Shown: one piece after another, positions 51,497 through 60,115 of the stretch
Position numbering within the stretch: the stretch's first letter is position 1
Layout of the letters: the number at the start of each line of letters is the position of its first letter
From: Mesobacillus maritimus
GTDB taxonomy: Bacteria > Bacillota > Bacilli > Bacillales > Cytobacillaceae
Assembly (NCBI RefSeq): GCF_023715205.1
Contig: NZ_JAMBNR010000003.1
Coordinates: 248,001-312,000 of the forward strand
Direction of reading: 5' to 3'
Length of the DNA stretch: 64,000 nt
Program-made: the position numbers and the translations under genes
The notes under the pieces: generated by a model
Databases searched by the model: none
What the model saw: only the letters and a program-made list of their open reading frames with translations
Told to the model about the DNA's origin: nothing

Positions 51497-52234
51497 TTAT
51501 TGTTTCAGGTGTCCTGACTTTTTGATTTTTGTTTGTAAGTAGCGTTCATTGTATTCGGATATGTCTCCCCATAATGGAGTACGCCCAGAAACAGGGAGTC
51601 CTGCTGCTTTTAATGCTTCTAGTTTTTTCGGATTGTTGGTAATCAAAGTAACGGGTTTTACAGGCCGTAGCGCTTTTAACACTTGGATGGCTTCGTCGTA
51701 GTCTCGTGAATCATCCTCAAATCCAAGTGCTTGGTTTGCCTCCACCGTATCATATCCATTTTCTTGAAGAATATAAGCCATAGCTTTGCTAAATAGCCCA
51801 ATGCCACGTCCTTCATGATTTGCTAAGTAAAACAACGCTCCGGTTCCATGCTCGACCATCATTTTCATCGATTGACGAAGTTGGAAACCACAATCACAGC
51901 GTTTGCTTCCAAAAATATCACCTGTATGACAAATGGAATGCATGCGAATCAACGCATCCTCTCCATACTCAAAATCACCATAAACGAGTACGCTAGATTG
52001 TTGCATTTCCGCTAGTTTACTAGTCGACAACCGACGAATGACAGTCTCAAAATCCTCGATGACATCTTCTGTTTTCAACCAACTATACCATTTGAATTCT
52101 ACCGTTTCCCCATCTAGTTTAACTGGGAGCTTAATCGGGCCAACCAAATAAATGGCTTCTTCTCCCGAACGAATCAATTGGATTTTATCTTCTAAAATCG
52201 AAAGCATATTTGTTTTTACTTGAACTTGTTCCAT
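51497..52234 (-). CDS. ribA: GTP cyclohydrolase II
   Basis: This 245-aa enzyme opens the GTP ring for riboflavin synthesis. It has the zinc-binding pattern HSICHTGDIFGSKRCDCGFQL, then GALFYLANHEGRGIGLFSKAMAYILQENGYDTVEANQALGFEDDSRDY and LITNNPKKLEAL. It is monofunctional, lacking the DHBP synthase half found in the common Bacillus RibBA, which indicates a second, specialised copy. It follows the monooxygenase by 32 bp. Confidence 0.94.
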   Translation of the reverse strand: MEQVQVKTNMLSILEDKIQLIRSGEEAIYLVGPIKLPVKLDGETVEFKWYSWLKTEDVIEDFETVIRRLSTSKLAEMQQSSVLVYGDFEYGEDALIRMHSICHTGDIFGSKRCDCGFQLRQSMKMMVEHGTGALFYLANHEGRGIGLFSKAMAYILQENGYDTVEANQALGFEDDSRDYDEAIQVLKALRPVKPVTLITNNPKKLEALKAAGLPVSGRTPLWGDISEYNERYLQTKIKKSGHLKQ

Positions 52235-52266
52235 CTACGTTCCTCCATACCTCCCAATAACTACTC

Positions 52267-53379
52267 CTAGACGGAAGCAGGAACGGGAAAATTCTCTATA
52301 TACGTTTCTTCTTTCAACCGTTGCATTTTTTGTAAGGTAAGCACTGCATCCCAACGCTGTGTTTCAAATTGTTTTAGCCTCTCCATGCTGACATCACCCG
52401 CTTGTAGCGCATCCACCAATAACTCACTCAAAACATTTGCATCAGCTAGTGCAGCATTAATTCCATACGCACCGGTAGGGCTCATCGTATGAGCTGCATC
52501 CCCCATAAGGACAACTCCGTCCTGCACCCATGTCTCACATTGAGAGCTATGGACATTTAATAAAATAAAATCATTCCAGGAGTGAATTTGCTTCCGTAGG
52601 CTGTTCTCCAAATCAGGAAACGCATCGATTGCTAACTGAAGAAAAGGCTCAAATGACTGCTTTCTTAAAAGCGGAAACGCCCCTTCCTCAATATTCCAAC
52701 CAATTTGCACATAACCTCCTGCTTGGGTGAACAAAGCCAACTGCTTTTGTTGAATCAGAGCTTGGCGAATCGTCGGCTCCCAACCACTCGGGCTCTGAAT
52801 TTTCGCCCAAAGAAGATCATATCCATGTTTATACGTTGAATACGGGATTCCGGTTAATTTACGAACTGTTGAAAACCGCCCGTCAGCCCCAATTACAACC
52901 TTACAATGGACGGTCACTTCCTGGCTATCTTTTTTAGCTTTTACAACCATATGTGAGTGATTTTCATCGTAATAGATATCGGTTACCTTAGCACCAATTT
53001 CTAAGCGATAATGAGGGAAAACTTGGGATTCCCCTAGCAAAATACTTAATAAATTTCGTTGAGGAACATGTATGCCGACATGGCGTTCATCACCACTTGG
53101 AGAAATGGTTTTAAAAGCTTTTCCATCCTGCCAGTACTCCACTCGCTCCATCAACAACAAACCTTCGTGTTCCACTTTTTCATATAAGCCATATTGACGT
53201 AAAATCGCTTCGCCTTCTTGATTCAAATGTTCGCCGCGGAATTCCTTATCGATTCCTGTATGTCGTTCAAGAACACTTACGGATATCCCCTGTTTTGCTA
53301 GCAATAGTCCTAACAACGCCCCTCCTGGTCCCGCACCAACAATACATACATCCTTTTCAAGTATCACAATTCTACACAC
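52267..53379 (-). CDS. FAD-dependent aromatic monooxygenase (PHBH family)
   Basis: This protein of about 370 aa has the N-terminal FAD motif CIVGAGPGGALLGLLLAKQGISVSVLERH, the second motif VVIGADGRFSTVRKLTG and the third LMGDAAHTMSPTGAYGINAALADA. The family hydroxylates aromatic rings using NAD(P)H and oxygen. It is encoded between a catechol dioxygenase and ribA, so it may make the catechol that CatE opens, with ribA/ribD supplying flavin (inference). The start is probably GTG at 53379, overlapping the catE end, or the GTG at 53367. The substrate is unknown. Confidence 0.88.
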   Translation of the reverse strand: MCRIVILEKDVCIVGAGPGGALLGLLLAKQGISVSVLERHTGIDKEFRGEHLNQEGEAILRQYGLYEKVEHEGLLLMERVEYWQDGKAFKTISPSGDERHVGIHVPQRNLLSILLGESQVFPHYRLEIGAKVTDIYYDENHSHMVVKAKKDSQEVTVHCKVVIGADGRFSTVRKLTGIPYSTYKHGYDLLWAKIQSPSGWEPTIRQALIQQKQLALFTQAGGYVQIGWNIEEGAFPLLRKQSFEPFLQLAIDAFPDLENSLRKQIHSWNDFILLNVHSSQCETWVQDGVVLMGDAAHTMSPTGAYGINAALADANVLSELLVDALQAGDVSMERLKQFETQRWDAVLTLQKMQRLKEETYIENFPVPASV

Positions 53380-54223
53380 TCAATTCAATTTTATTTCCAG
53401 AAGGATCCTTAACAAACAGTTTCCCTTGTACTTCTGTCACTTTAGCGCCAATATCCTGTAATCTTACTATCGCCTCTTCACGTGCAACTTCGCTTGGGAA
53501 AACCGTTGTATAAAAACTCATTCCAACACTGTTCTCTGCAGGTGCCGGAGCGCCTACGCCACTCCATGTATTTAAGCCAATATGATGGTGATAACCGCCT
53601 GTTGAGATAAACAATGCCTGGCCACCGTATCGACAAACAATATCAAAACCTAGCGCTTGACAGTAAAACTCTTCAATTTTTTTAAATTCAGCAACATGCA
53701 AATGGATATGTCCCATAATCGTTCCTGCAGGAAGTCCAGTAAATGCTGTTCCATCGTCTTCTCTTATAATGCTCTCCACATCCATCGGTTCCGTTGTCAT
53801 CACGACTTCATCGCCGTTCCATTTCCATTCTGAAGCAGGGCGGTCCGTATAAACTTCGATTCCGTTCCCATCTGGATCCGCCAAGTAAAGAGCCTCACTG
53901 ACATCATGGTCTGATCCGCCTTGCAATGGATATTGTGTTTTTACCATATGAAGAATGAATTTCGCCAGATCCTTTCGATTCGGCAACAACAATGCATAAT
54001 GGTAAAGCCCTGTTGTTCGTTGTTGCTTTGGCTGAACGCCTTCTGGCTGTTCAATCGTAACAAGTGGTTGCTTTCCGTCTGCGGTAAGCACTGCCTTGTG
54101 ATCATTTTTTTCTATTATTTTCAAACCAAGAATTTCTTGGTAAAACTTAAGTGAACGTTGCAAATCTTGTACATTTAAATGAACCTGTGAGACGAATGTG
54201 TGTGGTTTTTGGTGAAAGGTCAT
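53372..54223 (-). CDS. catE: Catechol 2,3-dioxygenase, CatE-like (two VOC domains)
   Basis: This 283-aa iron-dependent ring-cleaving enzyme of the glyoxalase/VOC superfamily has two similar halves, beginning VHLNVQDLQRSLKFYQEILGLKI and GHIHLHVAEFKKIEEFYCQALGFDIV. Iron ligands are probably in HIHLHV, GGYHHHIGLN and the C-terminal Glu (GNKIELSV). It is very like B. subtilis CatE, which removes catechols under quinone stress. It is the first gene of the operon. A YodB/CatR-type operator lies in its promoter. Confidence 0.94.
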   Translation of the reverse strand: MTFHQKPHTFVSQVHLNVQDLQRSLKFYQEILGLKIIEKNDHKAVLTADGKQPLVTIEQPEGVQPKQQRTTGLYHYALLLPNRKDLAKFILHMVKTQYPLQGGSDHDVSEALYLADPDGNGIEVYTDRPASEWKWNGDEVVMTTEPMDVESIIREDDGTAFTGLPAGTIMGHIHLHVAEFKKIEEFYCQALGFDIVCRYGGQALFISTGGYHHHIGLNTWSGVGAPAPAENSVGMSFYTTVFPSEVAREEAIVRLQDIGAKVTEVQGKLFVKDPSGNKIELSV

Positions 54224-54268
54224 TTATTTATTCCTCCAATTTGGTTGTTTTGATTTTATATTAGTCAG

Positions 54269-54285
54269 TTACTTTATGTAAGTAA
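54269..54285. promoter_or_regulatory. YodB/CatR-type operator between catE and its regulator
   Basis: TTACTTTATGTAAGTAA is a perfect inverted repeat, TTACTT and AAGTAA around TATGT. It matches the YodB/CatR binding sites known in B. subtilis. It overlaps the likely catE promoter (TAATAT about 45 bp upstream of the start). Confidence 0.75.
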
Positions 54286-54387
54286 TTATATTTTTAAAAT
54301 TAACTTGTGTCAAGTTGGTTAATGAGGTATTGTAAATATATAGAGAATGTTAAAGACTATCATATAATAGATTAGAGGTGTTGGAGG

Positions 54388-54711
54388 ATGGATCAAACAG
54401 TCATTTGCCCGCGGTTTGAAAAAGCAATGAGTATTTTAAGCCAACGCTGGACAGGATTAGTCATTTATCAATTGCTTCCAGGTCCAAAACGATTCTGCAC
54501 TTTAGAATCATCCATGGGGATTAGCGGCAGGGTCCTTTCCGATCGGCTCAAAGAACTGGAAAACCAAGGCATCGTAAAACGAGATGTTTATCCGGAAACT
54601 CCGGTGCGCATCGAGTATTCGCTAACGGATAAGGGACTTGCTCTAGAACCCCTCATGAAAGAACTCGAAACCTGGTCGCAAAACTGGGTCAAAGTGGAAG
54701 ATAATGAATAA
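54388..54711 (+). CDS. HxlR/DUF24-family redox repressor, YodB/CatR-like
   Basis: This 107-aa winged-helix regulator has the family pattern CPRFEKAMSILSQRWTGLVIYQLLPGPKRFCTLESSMGISGRVLSDRLKELENQGIVKRDVYPETPVRIEYSLTDKG. Cys7 at the start corresponds to the thiol that senses quinones in YodB and CatR; a second Cys is at 37. It is transcribed away from catE with a matching operator between them, so it should repress the catE operon until quinones modify Cys7. AGAGGTG precedes the ATG. Confidence 0.92.
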   Translation: MDQTVICPRFEKAMSILSQRWTGLVIYQLLPGPKRFCTLESSMGISGRVLSDRLKELENQGIVKRDVYPETPVRIEYSLTDKGLALEPLMKELETWSQNWVKVEDNE

Positions 54712-54747
54712 AAGCCGATTGTCCTTTATTGGACAATCGGCTTTTTA
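54711..54747 (+). terminator. Terminator of the regulator gene
   Basis: AAAGCCGATTGTCC and GGACAATCGGCTTT form a 14-bp stem with loop TTTATT, followed by TT. It could act in both directions. Confidence 0.92.
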
Positions 54748-54977
54748 TCTTACTTTATCATACTTCCGTTCTTTTAGACCTTCTCCAAGTTTAACATGTG
54801 ATTGCTCATTGCTCCTTTTAAGTTTTGCAATTGCATGAACTCGAATGGATTCAGTACATTTATCTCTTCTTACACTGCGCGACATATAAAAACAACTAAT
54901 CCCTAGGATCTGATTTTCACTTTCCTACTACATACTACGTTCTGTCAGCTTATTGATCTTCTACTTATATAAAGAAC

Positions 54978-55148
54978 CTAAAACTCAAACTTCTGAACAA
55001 ACTGGCACCCTTCACATGCTCTGCCAATTTGCTTTTTGGTAGAAGGTTCAAGGTAGTATATTTCGTCAAAACCACAAACTTGACATTCCATCACATGCAA
55101 AATTTCTCTTTCTCCGAATAGGGCATTTAACAGGTTTTCAAAATACAT
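54978..55148 (-). CDS. 56-aa zinc-ribbon-like protein
   Basis: No named family was recognised. The protein is MYFENLLNALFGEREILHVM followed by two CxxC pairs, CQVC (22-25) and CEGC (45-48), separated by 19 residues. This is the spacing of a small zinc ribbon. GAGAGGGATG precedes the start; an in-frame ATG three codons earlier is also possible. It is flanked by non-coding DNA. It may bind nucleic acid or be a small metal-binding protein. Confidence 0.65.
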   Translation of the reverse strand: MYFENLLNALFGEREILHVMECQVCGFDEIYYLEPSTKKQIGRACEGCQFVQKFEF

Positions 55149-55259
55149 CCCTAGCATCCCTCTCTCTCGTTCTGTCTGTTTCTAAAATAGCAAATTCAAC
55201 AAGCGAAGTTACAAGAAACCTGTCAATAGGCCCCTCTTTTTTTCGACAAAACCCAAAAA

Positions 55260-55284
55260 CTGGATGGTGCCAGGCACCATCCAG
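55260..55284. repeat. REP-like palindrome 15
   Basis: CTGGATGGTGCC/GGCACCATCCAG core. It lies upstream of the SurA_N lipoprotein gene. Confidence 0.9.
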
Positions 55285-55393
55285 AAATTCCCACATTACT
55301 AGATTACATCCTTCTTACAATTTTCAATTTTCTCCCTTTTTGTCTAGTAAATGTGGTAAAATGACTTTCATTGTAGGGAAAGGAGAGATTAAT

Positions 55394-56092
55394 TTGAATA
55401 GAATGTTTTTGAAAGGTTCGATTGTTCTAGCAATCGTTGTAATGATTTTAGGTGCTTGTAGCAATAATGACAGCAGTGATAAGAAGGAAAGCAGTAAAGA
55501 AGGCAGCAAAGTCGTCGCTACTGTGAATGGGGAAGAAATCTCAAGAGCTGACTTTGAAACTGAAATGGAAAATACGAAAGCTACTTACGCACAACAAGGG
55601 ATGAACATCGATGAGATGGATAAAGAACAGCAAAAAGAATTCGAACAAGTTGTGTTAAACCAACTGATTAATACAAAATTAGTTCTTCAAACAGCTGAAG
55701 AAGGTAAAGTCTCTGTTGAACAAAAAGACATTGATGGCGAAATTAAAAACATCAAATCTCAGTTCGAAGATGAAGCAAAGTTTAAAGAGGCCTTAAAAGA
55801 AGGCAAAATAACGGAAGATGAATTAAAAGAACAAGTTAAAACTCAATTAACTGTAACCAAGTTTCTTGAAAGCAAAATCGGAGAAATCGATGTAACTGAA
55901 GAAGAATTAAAAGCGGTCTATAACCAATACAAAGAGGCTGCTGAGCTTCAAAAGCAAGAGCCTGAAAAATTTGAAACAATGAAACCTCAATTAGAACAGC
56001 AAGCAATTGCTCAAAAACAAGGCGAAAAAGTAAATGAAGTCATTGAAGAGTTACGCTCAAGCAACGAAAAGAACATTAAGATAACATTGTAA
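55394..56092 (+). CDS. Secreted SurA_N-domain lipoprotein (foldase-like, no PPIase domain)
   Basis: This 232-aa protein has a lipobox signal ending ILGAC, a Ser/Lys linker, then the SurA/PrsA N-terminal chaperone fold (VVATVNGEEISRADFETEMENTK ... VVLNQLINTKLVLQTAEEGKVSVEQKDIDGEI). The parvulin isomerase domain of PrsA is missing: the protein stays helical and Glu/Lys/Gln-rich to the end. It is probably an outer-membrane-face chaperone. The start is TTG at 55394 after AAAGGAGAG; the first Met of the longer frame has no ribosome site. Confidence 0.85.
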   Translation: MNRMFLKGSIVLAIVVMILGACSNNDSSDKKESSKEGSKVVATVNGEEISRADFETEMENTKATYAQQGMNIDEMDKEQQKEFEQVVLNQLINTKLVLQTAEEGKVSVEQKDIDGEIKNIKSQFEDEAKFKEALKEGKITEDELKEQVKTQLTVTKFLESKIGEIDVTEEELKAVYNQYKEAAELQKQEPEKFETMKPQLEQQAIAQKQGEKVNEVIEELRSSNEKNIKITL

Positions 56093-56101
56093 TAACCAAA
56101 A

Positions 56102-56136
56102 CCCCCTTGACGAAATTAAGTCAAGGGGGTTTTTTA
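56102..56136 (+). terminator. Strong terminator after the SurA_N lipoprotein
   Basis: CCCCCTTGAC and GTCAAGGGGG form a 10-bp stem followed by TTTTTT. Confidence 0.95.
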
Positions 56137-56219
56137 TTGGTAATGAAGATAAACGATTAATCAGACAAGACAGGATCCCAAACAAACAACCACAATGCAA
56201 ATATAAAGACTACCAAGTT

Positions 56220-56858
56220 TTAAGCTGCGGTCGCTTCCGTCACCTTTTGCTTCGCCTCTTGTTTTTTTACCAAGCTAACAAGCAAGTAAACGACTGGCGT
56301 TAGCACAATTGTTGCAAGGAATTTAAAGGCGTATTGCGTGATAATTAACCCTCCGAGTACGGATAATGGCATCATGCCATAAAACGCAATCGTAATAAAA
56401 ATCGTTGTATCAATTAACTGACTCAACATCGTCGAAGCATTGTTCCGTAACCACAGTTTTTTCGCTCCATGCTTCGTTTTCAAACGACCAAACACATATA
56501 CATCAAGATGCTGGCTGATCGTATAAGATATTAAACTTGCCAACACAACACGGAAACTTCCACTTAAGATCGTTTCATAAGAAGTTTGTTCCGTAAACGT
56601 TGGCGCAGCTGGCAAGGCAATTGTGACCGCAATAAAGATGAGCGCCATCAATTGGGTAATTAATCCAGCACGAACGGTTCGTTGCGCTTCTTTTTTTCCG
56701 TAAACTTCAACAATAACATCGGTTAATGGAAACGTAAAAATATAAATAATGACTGCAGCCGGCAGCATCGCCCATGTCCCGATGCTAAACAGCTTTACCG
56801 CAACAATATTCGATAGAATCAATAAACCGACAAAAATTCCATTTAAATATAAAAGCAT
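56220..56858 (-). CDS. yhhQ: Queuosine-precursor transporter (YhhQ family)
   Basis: This 212-aa protein has about six membrane segments and the YhhQ/DUF165 pattern: NIVAVKLFSIG, FPLTDVIVEVYGKKEAQRTVRAG, LISYTISQHLDVYVFGRLK and RNNASTMLSQLIDTTIFITIAFYG. It imports preQ0/preQ1-type bases. It is 44 bp after queF and shares its preQ1 riboswitch. Confidence 0.93.
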   Translation of the reverse strand: MLLYLNGIFVGLLILSNIVAVKLFSIGTWAMLPAAVIIYIFTFPLTDVIVEVYGKKEAQRTVRAGLITQLMALIFIAVTIALPAAPTFTEQTSYETILSGSFRVVLASLISYTISQHLDVYVFGRLKTKHGAKKLWLRNNASTMLSQLIDTTIFITIAFYGMMPLSVLGGLIITQYAFKFLATIVLTPVVYLLVSLVKKQEAKQKVTEATAA

Positions 56859-56902
56859 GAAAACTTCTCCCCTTTGATGATGTTCTTGCTGATTCCTGCA
56901 GT

Positions 56903-57403
56903 TTAGCGATTATCGACTTTTTCAGGATACAGGTCATGATTCATCAAGCGGAAGTTCGCCATTTCTTCATACTTCGTCCCTGGCTTACCGTAATTGCACC
57001 AAGGGTCTATTGAAATCCCTCCACGTGGCGTAAACTTGCCCCACACTTCAATGTATCGTGGATCTAAAAGATTAATTAAGTCGTTCATAATAATGTTGAC
57101 GCAGTCCTCATGAAAGTCCCCGTGATTACGGAAACTGAATAAATACAATTTCAATGATTTGCTTTCCACAATTTTTTTATCAGGAATATATGAAATGTAC
57201 ATCGTCGCAAAATCCGGCTGCCCAGTAATTGGACACAAACTCGTAAACTCCGGGCAATTAAATTTCACAAAATAATCGCGGTTTGAATGCAAGCTATCCA
57301 CGGCCTCCAACACTTCAGGCGCATAGTCACTTGGGTATTGTGTATTTTGATTCCCTAATAAAGTTAAATCCTGTAAACCTTGCTCTTCTTTACGTCCAGA
57401 CAT
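56903..57403 (-). CDS. queF: NADPH-dependent 7-cyano-7-deazaguanine reductase
   Basis: This 166-aa enzyme reduces preQ0 to preQ1 in tRNA queuosine synthesis. It has [23 protein letters not shown] with the catalytic Cys, [24 protein letters not shown] and the end [19 protein letters not shown]. The single-domain (type I) size is typical of Bacillus. GGAGGTTATTTTT precedes the ATG, and the riboswitch lies upstream. Confidence 0.96.
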   Translation of the reverse strand: MSGRKEEQGLQDLTLLGNQNTQYPSDYAPEVLEAVDSLHSNRDYFVKFNCPEFTSLCPITGQPDFATMYISYIPDKKIVESKSLKLYLFSFRNHGDFHEDCVNIIMNDLINLLDPRYIEVWGKFTPRGGISIDPWCNYGKPGTKYEEMANFRLMNHDLYPEKVDNR

Positions 57404-57474
57404 AAAAATAACCTCCCTGTATCATCTAACCCGACAATCGACAAGGAGGTTTCATAGCAATTTCTTTGGATGTA

Positions 57475-57507
57475 AAAAAGCCACATCCGGAATGGATATG
57501 GCTTTTG
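57475..57507 (-). terminator. Attenuator terminator of the preQ1 riboswitch
   Basis: On the minus strand AAAGCCATATCC and GGATGTGGCTTT form a stem followed by TTTTTT. Its 5' side includes ATCCAT, which can pair with ATGGAT of the aptamer end as an antiterminator. Confidence 0.85.
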
Positions 57508-57519
57508 AAAAGTCATAAA

Positions 57520-57558
57520 TCCATAGTTTTTTATAGAGGGTTTCCGCTATGAACCTCT
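57520..57558 (-). promoter_or_regulatory. preQ1-I riboswitch controlling queF-yhhQ
   Basis: The minus strand reads AGAGGTTCATAGCGG, then AAACCCTCTATAAAAAACTA and TGGA. This is the preQ1-I aptamer with stem AGAGG/CCTCT and the A-rich tail that folds into the pseudoknot. Ligand binding should favour the terminator 10-40 bases downstream and switch the operon off. Confidence 0.95.
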
Positions 57559-57773
57559 CCCGTCTTGCGTACGGGTATTAAATTCATGTTTTATCATAAT
57601 GAACATTTTTACATCCGTCAATGAAAAATTTCATATTCAAGGGATTTAGAAAAAGTTGGTTTAGTAGCTGCACCTGTACAATTGACTGAGTTGCTCTTTT
57701 AGAAAAAATAAAGAGATTCCATCAGATGCCTTTCACAACATTGCACCACATATAGTCAAGAAGTGGAAAACAA

Positions 57774-57798
57774 CTGGAAGGTGCCAGGCACCATCCAG
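57774..57798. repeat. REP-like palindrome 16
   Basis: CTGGAAGGTGCC and GGCACCATCCAG with one mismatched pair. It ends on the base next to the ugd stop codon. Confidence 0.88.
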
Positions 57799-59124
57799 CT
57801 ATTTTCCAGCATATTTGATTATCGCCGGTCTCCCTACCGGATAGTACTCGATTTTTGAACAACTGCGGATTTTCTCTTCGTTGAGGCAGTTACGGCCGTC
57901 GAAAATGATTGCTTCGTTCATATCTTCCACTAGTTTACTAGGTTCCAATTGTTTAATTTCGTCCCATTCAGTGACAATCAATACTGCATCTGCTCCCGCG
58001 ATAGCCTCTTGAATAGTCTTAGCGTAAGCGATCCGGTTTCCTAATATTTTTTGCGCATTAGACGTTGCGACAGGGTCATAAGCAATTACGTCTGCTCCCT
58101 GCCTTGTTAGCTCTAGAGCGATCGGAATCGATGGGGCTTCTCGCATATCGTCCGTTTCCGGTTTAAACGCTAAACCAAGCATTGCGATTTTCTTCCTTGC
58201 AAGTTTTCCATTAAAACGTTCAAACGCTTTTTTCACTAACAAAACTCGTTGCTGTTCATTGAGTTCCATCGTTTTCCCTAGTAGTCCAAAATCAACATTG
58301 TGCTGCTTCGTCGTGTGATATAACGCCTGCACATCTTTTGGAAAACAGGAACCGCCATAGCCAATCCCCGCTTGGAGAAAACTATTTCCAATTCGTTTAT
58401 CCATCCCCATCCCTTTGGCTACATCCAGAATATCCGCTCCAACCGCTTCACAAACATTCGCCATGCCATTAATAAAACTGATTTTCATTGCTAAAAAGGC
58501 ATTTGACGCATACTTAATCATCTCAGCACTTCGCAATGAAGTCATCACAACAGGGACATTCAGCGGGCGATATAGCTCCCGTACTTTGTTCCCTGCTTTC
58601 CGTTCATCACAGCCGATAATAATCCGGTCGGCTTCAAGTGTATCCTTCATCGCCGAACCTTGTCGCAAAAATTCTGGATTGGATACGATCTGAATCGAAA
58701 TATCTTCATTGCAATGAGCTTCAATTAGTTGTTTCATTTTATCATTCGTCCCGACCGGTACTGTACTTTTAATCACGACGATTGTATCTTGTTGAAGATG
58801 CACTGCAACATCCTTTGCTGCTTGTTCAAGATACGTTAAGTCAGCAGCTCCATCATTGCTTTGCGGCGTTCCCACTGCTAGAATCACAATCTCAGCTACG
58901 GAAATTCCTTCGCGGTGCGATGTTGTAAACCTCAATCTTCCCGCTGCTATATTTTTAACTAATAATTCTTCAAGGCCAGGTTCATAAATTGGCGATTTCC
59001 CTTGTTTCAATCGCGCAATCTTCTTTTCATCCACATCCATACAGCATACATGATGACCAATTTCCGCCAACGCCACACCTGTCGATAAGCCAACATAGCC
59101 AGTTCCTAGAATCGCGACTTTCAT
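57799..59124 (-). CDS. ugd: UDP-glucose 6-dehydrogenase, second copy
   Basis: This 441-aa enzyme has GTGYVGLSTGVALAE at the NAD site, SNPEFLRQGSAM, GYGGSCFPKD with the catalytic Cys and FKPETDDMREAP. It catalyses the same reaction as TuaD, UDP-glucose to UDP-glucuronate, but is clearly a separate paralogue. Encoded one base after galU, it turns the product of GalU into UDP-glucuronate. The place next to a glycosyltransferase and kinase-like genes resembles ytcA and the cotSA spore-coat region of B. subtilis (inference). Confidence 0.94.
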   Translation of the reverse strand: MKVAILGTGYVGLSTGVALAEIGHHVCCMDVDEKKIARLKQGKSPIYEPGLEELLVKNIAAGRLRFTTSHREGISVAEIVILAVGTPQSNDGAADLTYLEQAAKDVAVHLQQDTIVVIKSTVPVGTNDKMKQLIEAHCNEDISIQIVSNPEFLRQGSAMKDTLEADRIIIGCDERKAGNKVRELYRPLNVPVVMTSLRSAEMIKYASNAFLAMKISFINGMANVCEAVGADILDVAKGMGMDKRIGNSFLQAGIGYGGSCFPKDVQALYHTTKQHNVDFGLLGKTMELNEQQRVLLVKKAFERFNGKLARKKIAMLGLAFKPETDDMREAPSIPIALELTRQGADVIAYDPVATSNAQKILGNRIAYAKTIQEAIAGADAVLIVTEWDEIKQLEPSKLVEDMNEAIIFDGRNCLNEEKIRSCSKIEYYPVGRPAIIKYAGK

Positions 59125-59125
59125 G

Positions 59126-60025
59126 CTACATCGGCTCACTTTCTTGTGGCTGGTCCTCTTTGACTCGCTTTTTTAGAAACGATAATACATCGTCACGGAG
59201 TTCATCTCTTTGTAGCGCAAAATCAACGGTTGCTTGAATAAACCCAAGCTTATCTCCAATATCGTAGCGCTCTCCTTCGAACTCATAAGCAAACACTGCT
59301 TGCTCTTGGACCAATAAATTAATGGCATCGGTTAATTGCAGTTCATTTCCTGCACCGATTGGCGTTTTTTCAAGAATTGTAAATATCTCAGGACGCAACA
59401 CATATCGGCCCATAATTGCATATTGAGACGGCGCTTCCTCTAGCTTCGGCTTTTCGACTAGCGACTCAACAGGTAAAATTCTCGGGGCCATCATCATTCC
59501 TTTACTTTTAATGATGCCATATTTGCTCACGTCTTTTTCTGCAACCTTTTTAACCGCAACAATCGAGCTATTCATATATTCAAACGCCTTCGTTAATTGC
59601 TGCAAACACGGAGTATCAGACCGGACAAGGTCATCCCCGAGTAACACGGCAAACGGTTCATTGCCGATAAACTCTTTTGCCGCTAGAACCGCATCTCCTA
59701 GTCCGTTCGGTTCGTGTTGATAAAGATAATAAATTTTCACCAATCGCTGAATTTGTTGGACTTCTTCCAATTTATCTAGCTTTTGCTGTTTAACCAACAT
59801 CGTTTCCAGTTGATGCGATTTGGTAAAATGATGTTCAATCGACCGTTTTCCTCTGCCAACAATGACGAGGATTTCTTCGATCCCAGATGCCACTGCTTCT
59901 TCGACAATATATTGGATTGTTGGTTTGTCAACAATCGGCAGCATTTCCTTTGCCTGAGCCTTTGTTGCCGGTAAGAAACGGGTTCCGAGTCCTGCAGCAG
60001 GTATAACGGCTTTTCGAATTTTCAT
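59126..60025 (-). CDS. galU: UTP-glucose-1-phosphate uridylyltransferase
   Basis: This 299-aa enzyme has KAVIPAAGLGTRFLPATKAQAKEMLPIVDKPTIQYIVEEA with the nucleotidyltransferase signature, LGDDLV and VEKPKLEEAPSQYAIMGRYVL, and ends with the usual GalU helical part. It makes UDP-glucose, the substrate of both UDP-glucose dehydrogenases in the window. GGAGGG precedes the ATG. Confidence 0.96.
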   Translation of the reverse strand: MKIRKAVIPAAGLGTRFLPATKAQAKEMLPIVDKPTIQYIVEEAVASGIEEILVIVGRGKRSIEHHFTKSHQLETMLVKQQKLDKLEEVQQIQRLVKIYYLYQHEPNGLGDAVLAAKEFIGNEPFAVLLGDDLVRSDTPCLQQLTKAFEYMNSSIVAVKKVAEKDVSKYGIIKSKGMMMAPRILPVESLVEKPKLEEAPSQYAIMGRYVLRPEIFTILEKTPIGAGNELQLTDAINLLVQEQAVFAYEFEGERYDIGDKLGFIQATVDFALQRDELRDDVLSFLKKRVKEDQPQESEPM

Positions 60026-60115
60026 TCACAGTCCCTCCTTGAACCACAATACTCACGAACAAGTGGGCACTTTGATAGCGCTTTAACTTCCTTGCTACCA
60101 TCCTCCATCAATTCC

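Larger units (their letters stand above)
54748..55393. other. Gap with a small zinc-ribbon gene and a REP-like palindrome
   Basis: Apart from the 56-aa minus-strand gene (54978-55148) and palindrome 15, nothing is recognised. The start region of the SurA_N lipoprotein lies at the right end. Confidence 0.5.

Noticed and set aside
54224-54387. FMN riboswitch expected before a ribA/ribD operon
   Set aside because: None of the conserved FMN aptamer blocks is present; control appears to be by the YodB/CatR-type operator.
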